NCBI GenBank assembly: GCA_034408895.1
Contig: JAWXCI010000054.1
Coordinates: 1 to 45,836, forward strand
Direction: 5' to 3'
DNA: 45,836 bases
Source of the DNA: UBA4660 sp034408895
GTDB lineage: Bacteria > Bacteroidota > Bacteroidia > Flavobacteriales_D > Sanyastnellaceae
The notes beneath the pieces are model-generated. The model had not been told where the DNA came from, searched no databases, and saw only the letters and a list, made by a program, of their open reading frames with translations. A program made the position numbers and the translations under genes. Shown in pieces: positions 7,806 through 15,100 of this stretch. How positions within the stretch are numbered: position 1 is the stretch's first letter; each line of letters opens with the position of its first letter.

Positions 7806-8384
7806 TTATTTAATAAATTTAACTGAGTCAATTTCAGTTTGTATGTCGCCAATATTGAAGGTATATACATCCCAAATAGTATTTTCTATTATTTCAGTTT
7901 CTGGCGAATTATGTACTTGAGTAACAATTGAAAATACTTCTGTTTCATTCAGGCGTTTTAAATTTTTACCATATACATAATATGTTCCATCCTTTATTAA
8001 TGTCGAAGCTAGTTCTTCGTCCACAAACCCAATAATGTCAAAATTTAGTCTATTTGATAGTAATTCAGGTTTGTTACTATCGTAATTGTCAGTATGAAAT
8101 TGAATTAAAGCTCCTTCCCCGTTTGGGTTCTTTCCACTTTTATATACTTTTAAAGGAATGTCATTTAAAAAGCCCTGATTTAAAACACTGTCAATTTTTT
8201 TATCAAGCTCTTTAGTTGCATTTTCCCTATCCCTTGGGTTATCCGCGTAGTGCGGATATTTTTCAATAACACTTTCTAGTATGGGGTCAATTTTTCGATT
8301 ATCAACTTTCGCTTTTTCTGTCTGTTGCTGATTATTGCAAGAAAATAAGCAAATTAAGGCAAGTAATAATAATGTGTTTCTCAT
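7806..8384 (-). CDS. Hypothetical lipoprotein, probable accessory gene
   Basis: Not recognised. The 192-residue product has a clean lipoprotein signal: MRNTLLLLALICLFSC, with the lipidation Cys at residue 16 in LFSC, so it should be anchored to an envelope membrane. The mature part is charged and soluble, with a beta-rich-looking C-terminal half (YYVYGKNL, IWDVYTFNIGDI) and no motif I can assign. The DNA is visibly more AT-rich than neighbouring genes, with A/T-ending codons. The gene stands alone between two hairpin-bearing flanks of more than 300 bases. These features suggest recent acquisition as a single-gene unit; that is inference. Confidence 0.6.
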   Translation of the reverse strand: MRNTLLLLALICLFSCNNQQQTEKAKVDNRKIDPILESVIEKYPHYADNPRDRENATKELDKKIDSVLNQGFLNDIPLKVYKSGKNPNGEGALIQFHTDNYDSNKPELLSNRLNFDIIGFVDEELASTLIKDGTYYVYGKNLKRLNETEVFSIVTQVHNSPETEIIENTIWDVYTFNIGDIQTEIDSVKFIK

Positions 8385-8420
8385 AATTCGATTTTTAATT
8401 TATGTCTGCTTCGCCCTTAT

Positions 8421-8471
8421 AGTTGCCTACAACTCATAAATAACCGCAAGTCTCCCCGAACTTGCGTTTAT
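8421..8471. repeat. Paired hairpins flanking the orphan lipoprotein gene
   Basis: AGTTG-CCTA-CAACT (8421-8434) is a perfect 5-bp stem. It is followed by ATAAcCGCAAGT / ACTTGCGtTTAT (8440-8451 and 8460-8471), an 11-bp stem with one mismatch around an 8-base loop. They lie 37 to 87 bases upstream of the lipoprotein start. Read on the minus strand the first gives AGTTGTAGGCAACT, which resembles recombination-site-like ends of single-gene cassettes. No integrase is in the window. Confidence 0.4.
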
Positions 8472-8727
8472 CCAACATAATGCAATCGGATAAACGAAAA
8501 CCCCGCGCAAACCCTTCACCATTCCGTTATTTATCACATTAAGAAAGTTTCGGTTCATCTCTACTTGGTTACGCGACAAGAGTATAAATAAAAACAAAAC
8601 CCACCCGGCATTGATGCACGGAAGGGTCTGTGATTAACTCTTGTAAGTCTAAATCTCCACTTCCCAGCCTACCGTCTAACAAATTTCACACATTGGCCTG
8701 AAAGCCACATGGCCGTGGCGATTCGGG

Positions 8728-8850
8728 CTTCGACAAATGCTCCTATGGTTTCCACGGAAGGATACGGACTTCAGCAAATGCTCGCATGGTTTCCACGGAA
8801 GGATTCGGACTTCGGCAAATGCCCGTGTGGTTTCCATGGTAGGGAATTGA
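8728..8850. repeat. Tandem repeat, three units of 41 bp
   Basis: Units start at 8728, 8769 and 8810, each opening with CTTC followed by a near-identical CAAATGC block and then GGTTTCCACGGAAGGAT (TGGTTTCCATGG in the third, decaying copy). A further degenerate copy may precede 8728. Each unit carries TTCC..GGAA, a short palindromic core. It is a direct tandem without unique spacers, so it is not a CRISPR. Confidence 0.8.
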
Positions 8851-8920
8851 ATCCCCTGACTGCAAAAGATGTTTTCGGGAGGGTAGAAGAGGGAAATGGG
8901 TGGTGAGAACGTGATGAGCA

Positions 8921-10156
8921 TCACCTCTTCTTCAACCACAATGAAGGATTCTGCACCACTCCACCATCGGTATTCACTTTCCATACTTCAAAGTGAAGTA
9001 CAGTTTGTTCACCATCGTAGAGCACAGTGCCAAGGGTTTGTTTCGCGTTTACTTTGTCGCCCACTTTCACGCTCACTGTATTTAAGCCGGAGTAAACAGA
9101 CTTATAGCTGCCGTGGGTCACAATAATGTTTTGCCCCGCACCGGGTATGCTGAACACGCTGCTTACCTCTCCATTAAAAACAGAAAGTACCGATGCGTTC
9201 TTTTCTGTGGTGAAATCAATTCCCTTGCTGTTTATTTCAGCACCCGACACCACCGGATGAGGCTGCACTCCGTAACCCAGCGTGATCACTCCTGCACTTA
9301 CCGGCCACGGAAGACTGCCCTTGTTCTTTTCAAAATCGGCATTTATAATTTTCGCTTCGGGAGCAAGTTCTATTTTTTTGGATGATGTGGTGGTGTTGGA
9401 CGGTGTGGTGGTTTTGGGTTTAGCCTTTTCAATTTCCTTTCTTATTATTTCATCAATTTTCGAAGTGAGGGTTTTTCGGTCGGATTCATGTTTCTTCTGC
9501 TGGGTGCGCAGTTTCTTCTCCTCCGTTTTTAGTGATGACAATTTATTTTGCTGCTCTTTTTTATCGGAGGCAATTTTGTTTTTCTCCTTCTCTTTTTCCG
9601 TTGCAAGACTTTGTTTAGCACTGCGGTCCACTTCCAACCCGAGAATGCTTTGTTCAATTTCTTTTTGTGTAGTGGCTATCATGGCCAATTGTGCGGTGCG
9701 CACTTCAGCATAGCTCTGCATAAGCCGCATGCGCTTGTAGGCCTGGTTAAAATTTTCAGCGCTGAAGATGTACATCAGTTTATCATATGACGAGCGGTTT
9801 TTGTAGGCATAAAGAATCATGTCGCCATATTCTTTTTTTAAGGCCTTGAGTTTTGATTCCAATGCGTCAACGGCTTCTTCTTTTTCCCCAATTTCTTCCT
9901 CAATAGTGCTCACGTCTTTGCCAATGTTGGCCAGCAGTTCTTCCCTGAAAGCTATTTGCTGGTTGAGCATTTGCACCTGGCCGGCAGTGGTCTGCTGTTC
10001 GTCCTCGCTCTGGCCTATTAGTTTTTTGGTAAGCTCAATTTTTTTATTCAGTTCATCGCGTTGCTTTTGAAGTTCCGATTTTGTCTGGGCAAATAATGAG
10101 CAGGACAATAGCATCAACAATAGTGAAATGCTGAGGCGAAGCGGAAAAGAACCCAT
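8921..10156 (-). CDS. EnvC-like murein hydrolase activator (coiled coil + degenerate LytM/M23 domain)
   Basis: A 411-residue exported protein. A signal peptide (about 1-26, LLLMLLSCSLFAQ) leads into long coiled coils (about 27-265, rich in K/E/Q) and a C-terminal LytM/M23 fold (about 290-411). The catalytic residues are degenerate. The HxxxD motif reads S-K-G-I-D, with the His replaced, and the final HxH reads VLHF, with its first His missing. That points to an amidase activator like EnvC rather than a peptidase, acting in the periplasm during cell separation. An open frame extends upstream to 10429, but it runs through a GC-rich repeat and into the preceding gene, so ATG 10156 with the signal peptide is the right start. 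Confidence 0.85.
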   Translation of the reverse strand: MGSFPLRLSISLLLMLLSCSLFAQTKSELQKQRDELNKKIELTKKLIGQSEDEQQTTAGQVQMLNQQIAFREELLANIGKDVSTIEEEIGEKEEAVDALESKLKALKKEYGDMILYAYKNRSSYDKLMYIFSAENFNQAYKRMRLMQSYAEVRTAQLAMIATTQKEIEQSILGLEVDRSAKQSLATEKEKEKNKIASDKKEQQNKLSSLKTEEKKLRTQQKKHESDRKTLTSKIDEIIRKEIEKAKPKTTTPSNTTTSSKKIELAPEAKIINADFEKNKGSLPWPVSAGVITLGYGVQPHPVVSGAEINSKGIDFTTEKNASVLSVFNGEVSSVFSIPGAGQNIIVTHGSYKSVYSGLNTVSVKVGDKVNAKQTLGTVLYDGEQTVLHFEVWKVNTDGGVVQNPSLWLKKR

Positions 10157-10164
10157 TGGTCGCT

Positions 10165-10235
10165 GCGAATCCTTGCGACCTGGCAGACCTGCCCGACCGG
10201 CCCGCCTCACCGGCAGGCAGGCAAGCAGGTAACGG
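10165..10235. repeat. GC-rich REP-like palindromic element
   Basis: This patch is strikingly GC-rich against its AT-richer surroundings. It contains nested inverted repeats: GGCAG-AC-CTGCC (10182-10193), CCTGCC (10188-10193) paired with GGCAGG (10212-10217), and CCGG boxes between. It lies between the DUF4292 gene and the envC-like gene on the same strand and may act as a transcript-stabilising or attenuating hairpin. Copy number elsewhere is unknown. Confidence 0.5.
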
Positions 10236-10343
10236 GATTCCGTCTTTGTGGCCTCGTATAAAATGCGATGTACCATAATGCCCAAAACTATTTTCAAAGA
10301 AAAAGCAGAACAGTAAAAATGAACAGATGTTGTTGACAGGGCC

Positions 10344-11297
10344 TTATGGATTGACTTTGCGTGGGTAGCCCTCCGGAATTTCGAAATCGAACTCGTAGAT
10401 TTTGTCCGTGGCCATGCGGCCAATTTCAAAACGGAGTTCTTGAGTTTGTGACCGTTCGCTGATACGCATCACACCTTTTTCCGGGTAGAATTGTTCACCG
10501 TGTTGCCTAAACTCTGAGTAATGCAGTTCGATAGTTCGCTGATGAAGCAGGTCGTTGAAAAGAGATTTTACCAGCCGGAAATTGCCGCCCTCCAGCCAAT
10601 AGCGCGAAATGATGAGGTCTTGTTCGTCCACTTTCTCCACGGCCTTCAGGTAGCGTTTATCGTTGGGGTTTATGGCAATGCTGTCCTCTGGTTCAATGTC
10701 CTTGTCGTTTATTCCCACAGCGCGTTTCACTTTTCGCTTGTATTTGGAAATGAGCAGGTAGTTTTCATCATCAATCTCGCTCCGGAATTTACCTTCATCT
10801 TTTTCGAGACCTATGGCATTGCCCACCAGCAGATCTTGCAACATGCCAAAGTCGAGGCCTGTTTTTGTGATGGCATCCAATGCTTCGAACCCTCCGGTGT
10901 AGTAATACTTATTGTCTGGAATTTTTGAAATGTACTTTAGCGAATCGGGTGTAATAAGCAGCCGGAACACTTCGATACCCAACGCTGGCGAAATGGAAAT
11001 CCAGATTACGCTGTCGCGTTTCATCCTGATGGTAGCCTTGAAGCTTTGCGTTTCGCCCAAGGAGGCCATGTCGGCATCCACCTTCATTCCCAGCCAATCG
11101 AAATCAAAGGCATTGCGCTCGTAGCGCTTCAAAAGAAATCCTGCGCTTTTGTTTTTCAGCGGCTCTTTTTCCGAAGCCACATCTTTTGTGGCCTTGCATG
11201 ATGCGAGCAGCAACACAGCAAGAGTTGCGACAAAAGTGGTAGTTGCGAAAAATGATTTCGCAAGTATGAAAGGGCTTATTGGATGGCGGGAAGTCAA
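10344..11297 (-). CDS. DUF4292 lipoprotein
   Basis: A 317-residue protein with a lipoprotein signal ending LLLASC (Cys 34), followed by the DUF4292 domain. Typical stretches are WLGMKVDADM, IRMKRDSVIWISISPALGIEV, FRLLITPDSLKYI and DLLVGNAIG. The fold is probably LolA/LolB-like and envelope-located, but its precise role is not established. It begins 6 bases after the TPR lipoprotein gene and sits in a Bacteroidota cluster of nucleotidyltransferase, TPR protein, DUF4292 and EnvC-like protein. The start is TTG at 11297, since no ATG or GTG precedes the signal peptide; coupling to the upstream gene would explain it. Confidence 0.85.
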   Translation of the reverse strand: MTSRHPISPFILAKSFFATTTFVATLAVLLLASCKATKDVASEKEPLKNKSAGFLLKRYERNAFDFDWLGMKVDADMASLGETQSFKATIRMKRDSVIWISISPALGIEVFRLLITPDSLKYISKIPDNKYYYTGGFEALDAITKTGLDFGMLQDLLVGNAIGLEKDEGKFRSEIDDENYLLISKYKRKVKRAVGINDKDIEPEDSIAINPNDKRYLKAVEKVDEQDLIISRYWLEGGNFRLVKSLFNDLLHQRTIELHYSEFRQHGEQFYPEKGVMRISERSQTQELRFEIGRMATDKIYEFDFEIPEGYPRKVNP

Positions 11298-11303
11298 GAA
11301 TAA

Positions 11304-13070
11304 TTACTCCACAATTTTTTGCTCCGCAATTTTTTGTTCCAGCAACTCGCTGCCACCACCCAGCGCTTTGGCTTCTTTCCATTTGATCAATGCTTCAGCA
11401 TTTCGGCCCAAACGGAAAAGTATATCTCCATAATGTTCTGTCACTTCACCGGCTGGCTCCAGCAAGTGGCTCACTGCATTTTCGATCCAGGCCAGTGCAT
11501 CATTAAAATTTCCCTGGGTGTAAAGCACCCATGCGTAGGTGTCCATAAATGAAGGGCGCCCCGGATTCAATTCATTGGAACGTTTCGACATTTCCGCAGC
11601 CTTGTCGAGTTTCATTTTGCGCAGCGTTAGGTAGTAAGCAAAGTTGTTGAGTACAATAGCGTTTTCAGGATTTATTTTTAATGCCTGCTCAAGTGCTTCA
11701 TCGGATTTTTCGTGCTTGCCGCTATCGTGATAAGCATCCCCCAGGGCTGAATAGAACTGACCCAGCAGTGCATTGTCATCCACCACCAGTTCCTTTCCAA
11801 TGGACAACGATTGTGCTGCCTCAGCATAATTTTTTAAACGATGATTTGCTGTTCCGTTGTAGAAATAAAATTGCGGCAGATTGGGGAAAAGTTCCATAGC
11901 CCTTGCACTCTCCTTTTGCAGTGCATCGAAATCGCCAAGTTCAGTATCTATCAAAAGCACTTGCGACCAAATGATGTTGCGCCCGGCATCCAACTCCAGT
12001 GCTTTGCGGTATTTAGTTCTCGCCTCATCGTTTCGTTTTTCGCGGTAGAGAAAATCACCATAAATGGAAAATGATTTTGCTTCGTTGGGATGCACTTGCT
12101 CGGTGATGTCCAGCAACTGGTAGGCTTGTGCCAAAGGGGCAGAATTGAAGTCGGTGAGCGAATAGAACTTGAGTAAATACCCCATCTTTTGGTCAATGCT
12201 CACATCGGGGGACAGAAATCCAAGTTTCAATTCCTCAAATGATTTAGCATCATCGCCCGCACCGGAATAGTACTCGCTCAACTCCATGTGCACGTGGCCG
12301 TCATTTGGATCTGCTTGCCGCAAATGTTCAAGCGCAATCAATGCCTTATCGTTTTGCCCTATGCGCTGGTAATACTGAGCACACATACCCCAATACTGGG
12401 GGTTTTCAGGAAAAGCCTGTGCAAGTTTTTCAAGTTCCTGCCCCGCCCTTTCAGCATCATTCAACTGGAGATAAATGCGATGTTTTTGCATGGAAATTTC
12501 GGGACTGATGCCTTCTGTTTTTTCCACCTCGTTGATAACTGCAATTGCTTCCTGCAATTTTCCCGCACTCAACAAAGCGTCCACCTGGCCGTAAACGGCA
12601 TCAGGGTCCAGCGGATTGAGGCGCCTTACTTCCTTGTACTCTTTGAAGGCAAGTTCCCACTTGGCCTGATCGAAGTACAGATCGCCCAACAACTTATGAT
12701 ACCATGGATTGTTTTCATCACCATCCAGCGAAACCTTAAGGTGTGAGATGGCTCCACTATAGTTGTTGAGGTCAGCATCCATGCGAGCTAGTTCATAGTG
12801 CACTGCTGCGTTCATAGGTTCAATGGCAAGGCAGGCTTCTAAAGCGTTATATGCTTTGTCCTTGTTGCCCAGTGCCCTTTCGGCTTGTGCTTCGAAAAAT
12901 TTTTGCTGGAAGCGCGTATCTACCTGTGCCTTTACCTGGTCGGGTTCTACATCCTGCCCCGTTGATCTTGGCGGTGTGGCAGTAGCGTCCTCTTTTGTTT
13001 TGCATCCGAAACCGGACAATAAAATAATTACGATGCCGGTGTAGAGGAGGTATGAGATTGTTTTTTTCAA
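11304..13070 (-). CDS. TPR-repeat lipoprotein
   Basis: A 588-residue protein with a hydrophobic N-terminus and probable lipidation Cys at residue 23 (LLSGFGC; the -2 Phe is unusual). From about residue 50 to the end it is built of roughly a dozen TPR or TPR-like hairpins with the usual W/L/G/Y..A..A..P spacing, for example NAAVHYELARMDADLNNYSG and NAIVLNNFAYYLTLRKMKLD. It is presumably an envelope protein-interaction scaffold. One base separates it from the nucleotidyltransferase gene, and the DUF4292 gene follows after 6 bases, so it is mid-operon. It starts with TTG at 13070, as no ATG is suitably placed. Confidence 0.85.
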   Translation of the reverse strand: MKKTISYLLYTGIVIILLSGFGCKTKEDATATPPRSTGQDVEPDQVKAQVDTRFQQKFFEAQAERALGNKDKAYNALEACLAIEPMNAAVHYELARMDADLNNYSGAISHLKVSLDGDENNPWYHKLLGDLYFDQAKWELAFKEYKEVRRLNPLDPDAVYGQVDALLSAGKLQEAIAVINEVEKTEGISPEISMQKHRIYLQLNDAERAGQELEKLAQAFPENPQYWGMCAQYYQRIGQNDKALIALEHLRQADPNDGHVHMELSEYYSGAGDDAKSFEELKLGFLSPDVSIDQKMGYLLKFYSLTDFNSAPLAQAYQLLDITEQVHPNEAKSFSIYGDFLYREKRNDEARTKYRKALELDAGRNIIWSQVLLIDTELGDFDALQKESARAMELFPNLPQFYFYNGTANHRLKNYAEAAQSLSIGKELVVDDNALLGQFYSALGDAYHDSGKHEKSDEALEQALKINPENAIVLNNFAYYLTLRKMKLDKAAEMSKRSNELNPGRPSFMDTYAWVLYTQGNFNDALAWIENAVSHLLEPAGEVTEHYGDILFRLGRNAEALIKWKEAKALGGGSELLEQKIAEQKIVE

Positions 13071-13071
13071 A

Positions 13072-14076
13072 TCAGTTTTTTATAGTGGAGTAGTCGCTGA
13101 TGCTCACGCTGTGTGCCTGCCCATCGAATTCCGCAAAGCTACCGAGCATGGAGTTGGTAAGGTTCGCATTCTTGATTTTTGTTTGATGCAGGATAATGGA
13201 ATCGGTAATCACCGAATTTTCAATCACACATCCAGCTCCCACAGAAACATGTGGCCCGATGGTGGAGTTTTTAAGTACTACATTTTCTCCAATGAAACAT
13301 GGTTGAACAATTTTGCTGTCGTGATTCACCACCGATGCGCTCACTAAATTTTTGTCGCTTTGGTATCGAAGTACTTTCCTGTTGGTGTCCACCATGGCAT
13401 CCTTGTTTCCGCAATCCATCCAATCATTTACAGTGCCGGGCACAAATTGAGCACCTTTTTTCATCATGTTGCGCAGCGCATCGGGAAGTTGGAATTCTGC
13501 CTGGGTGCGCATGTTGTTGTCCACCAGGTATTGCAATTCGCTTTTTAGATAAGCTCCATCCCGGAAGTAGTAAATGCCAATCATGGCGAGGTCGGAAACA
13601 AATTCCTGTGGTTTCTCATTGAAGTCAGTGATCACTCCTGCTTCATTCACAATCACTACACCAAACTGCCGCGGGTCATCTATGCGCTGTACCCAAAGCA
13701 CACCGTCTTTGGTGGTATCGAGTGAAAAATCGGCCCGAAACAAAGTGTCTGCAAATGCAACGGTTACATTTCCTTCGAGCGCATCTTGTGCACAGAGAAT
13801 AGCGTGGGCAGTTCCCAGCGGTTCGTCCTGATAATAAATACTGCCTTTGGCCCCGAGTCGTTGAGCGATATCAAGCAGGTTTTTTTCAGCTTCATCACCA
13901 AAACGCCCTGTTACATAGGCAATTTCTTCTACAGGTTGAGAGCTAATGGCCACAATGTCCTCCACCAAGTGCTGCACTATGGGTTTTCCTGCAATAGGCA
14001 AAAGCGGTTTGGGCGTGGTGAGGGTGTGTGGACGCAATCGCTTGCCTGCACCGGCCATGGGGATTATTACTTTCAT
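13072..14076 (-). CDS. Sugar-1-phosphate nucleotidyltransferase with left-handed beta-helix tail
   Basis: A 334-residue enzyme of the RmlA/GlmU superfamily that makes an NDP-sugar from an NTP and a sugar-1-phosphate. The N-terminal signature GAGKRLRPHTLTTPKPLLPI gives the pyrophosphorylase loop and the PK(P) substrate motif. VTVAFADTLF carries the metal-binding Asp region, and MDCGNKDAM follows. A left-handed beta-helix of hexapeptide repeats covers about residues 250-325 (IVQPCFIGENVVLKNSTIG, VSVGAGCVIENSVI). The sugar is uncertain (glucose-1-P or mannose-1-P), so no symbol is given. It is the first visible gene of the envelope operon. ATG at 14076 directly precedes the signature. Confidence 0.87.
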   Translation of the reverse strand: MKVIIPMAGAGKRLRPHTLTTPKPLLPIAGKPIVQHLVEDIVAISSQPVEEIAYVTGRFGDEAEKNLLDIAQRLGAKGSIYYQDEPLGTAHAILCAQDALEGNVTVAFADTLFRADFSLDTTKDGVLWVQRIDDPRQFGVVIVNEAGVITDFNEKPQEFVSDLAMIGIYYFRDGAYLKSELQYLVDNNMRTQAEFQLPDALRNMMKKGAQFVPGTVNDWMDCGNKDAMVDTNRKVLRYQSDKNLVSASVVNHDSKIVQPCFIGENVVLKNSTIGPHVSVGAGCVIENSVITDSIILHQTKIKNANLTNSMLGSFAEFDGQAHSVSISDYSTIKN

Positions 14077-14194
14077 TTCGTTGATGATTCATTCCGCACT
14101 ACGGATGGCATGGCTTGAGAATTCATGAATGTGAAAATGCATTTGATTGCTTGAAATTGACTTTGGATTTTCAATGGTGTTTAACCACTTTGAA

Positions 14195-14977
14195 TTATTC
14201 TCCCGTGAAAACCGGTTTCCGTTTTTCCATAAAAGCCGCCACACCTTCTATCTGATCTGCAGTGCCGAATGTGCGTCCAAACTCACGTACCTCAGCTTCC
14301 ATTCCTTTGCGCTGAAATGAAAATCCTGCATTTACAGAGTGAAGCGCTGCACTGATGGCGGTGGGGGAGCAGCGCACAATTTTCTTCGCCATTTCCATGC
14401 ACTTGTTCATCAGTTCGGGCAGAGGAACTACATAGTTTACAAGTCCCCATTGCAATGCTTCATCCGCGGCAATCATTCCTGCATGAGTAATCATTTCTAT
14501 GGCTTTGCCTTTTCCAACCAGTTGTGCCAAACGCTGTGTTCCGCCATAACCGGGAATCACACCCAGGCTCACTTCCGGCAGGCCGAGTTTGGCGTTATCG
14601 CTTGCTACACGCATGTGGCAGGCAAGTGCCAGTTCCAGACCGCCTCCAAGTGCAAAACCATTGATGGCTGCAATAACAGGTTTGGACATTTGCTCCACAA
14701 AATCGAACAGGAGTTTGTGGCCCGTTGCACTCAGAAGAGTAGCTTCTTCTCTATTGAAATTTGAAAATTCTTTGATGTCGGCACCGGCAACAAAGGCTTT
14801 GTCGCCCGCACCTGTTATTATGATGCAGCGGATTTCTTTGTTTGAATCCGCTAGTGCCAGCGCTTTATTCAGTTCTTCGATGGTATCGCGATTCAATGCA
14901 TTGAGCTGTTCAGGCCTGTGGATGGTCAAGACCAGAATGTGACCTTCCTGTTCAGGAACAATGTTGTCGTAGGGCAT
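14195..14977 (-). CDS. Enoyl-CoA hydratase/isomerase family protein
   Basis: A 260-residue crotonase-fold enzyme of standard length, which hydrates trans-2-enoyl-CoA in fatty-acid or amino-acid breakdown. The CoA oxyanion-hole segment GAGDKAFVAGADIKEF, the second oxyanion motif NGFALGGGLELALACHMRVA with a catalytic-position Glu, and LPEVSLGVIPGYGGTQRL with the second catalytic Glu are all intact. The C-terminal EGVAAFMEKRKPVF motif is typical. It stands alone and divergent from an RND-type transporter. Both active-site glutamates argue for hydratase rather than an isomerase-only member. Its physiological substrate is not evident. Confidence 0.9.
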   Translation of the reverse strand: MPYDNIVPEQEGHILVLTIHRPEQLNALNRDTIEELNKALALADSNKEIRCIIITGAGDKAFVAGADIKEFSNFNREEATLLSATGHKLLFDFVEQMSKPVIAAINGFALGGGLELALACHMRVASDNAKLGLPEVSLGVIPGYGGTQRLAQLVGKGKAIEMITHAGMIAADEALQWGLVNYVVPLPELMNKCMEMAKKIVRCSPTAISAALHSVNAGFSFQRKGMEAEVREFGRTFGTADQIEGVAAFMEKRKPVFTGE

Positions 14978-14995
14978 ACTTTAATTTTTTTGGGT

Positions 14996-15003
14996 CGAAG
15001 GTA
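14996..15003 (-). promoter_or_regulatory. Predicted promoter -7 box for the enoyl-CoA hydratase gene
   Basis: The minus strand reads TACCTTCG, one base from TAnnTTTG. It predicts transcription start near 14989, leaving about 12 bases before the ATG at 14977. Confidence 0.42.
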
Positions 15004-15100
15004 AACTTGTAGGCAAGAGATGTCCTTTCATCACGGTTGTTCAACAAACTTCTTTTTGTGCAATCAGATTTACCAATGCACTCTTTTCTTTGTGCACACT

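Larger units (their letters stand above)
8385..8920. other. Intergenic region upstream of the orphan lipoprotein: two hairpins and a 41-bp repeat
   Basis: No gene is called in these 536 bases. They hold a short hairpin (8421-8434), a larger hairpin (8440-8471) and the 41-bp tandem repeat at 8728-8850. Open frames crossing the repeat on both strands are unlikely to be real, because the 41-base period is not a multiple of three and successive copies fall in different frames. Confidence 0.6.

Noticed and set aside
8421..8471. Confirmed integron attC site
   Set aside because: Only hairpins and a loosely similar core are seen; there is no integrase and no second cassette in the window, so a firm call is not justified.
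8728..8850. CRISPR array
   Set aside because: Units are contiguous without unique spacers and only three are present; no cas gene is nearby. The 28103-28396 array is rejected for the same reason.
8676..8984. Open frames across the 41-bp repeat on both strands
   Set aside because: The 41-base period is not a multiple of three, so the repeats are translated in different frames, and the minus-strand frame runs into the envC-like gene.
10157..10429. N-terminal extension of the EnvC-like protein
   Set aside because: It reads through the GC-rich palindrome and overlaps the DUF4292 gene; the signal peptide starts at 10156.
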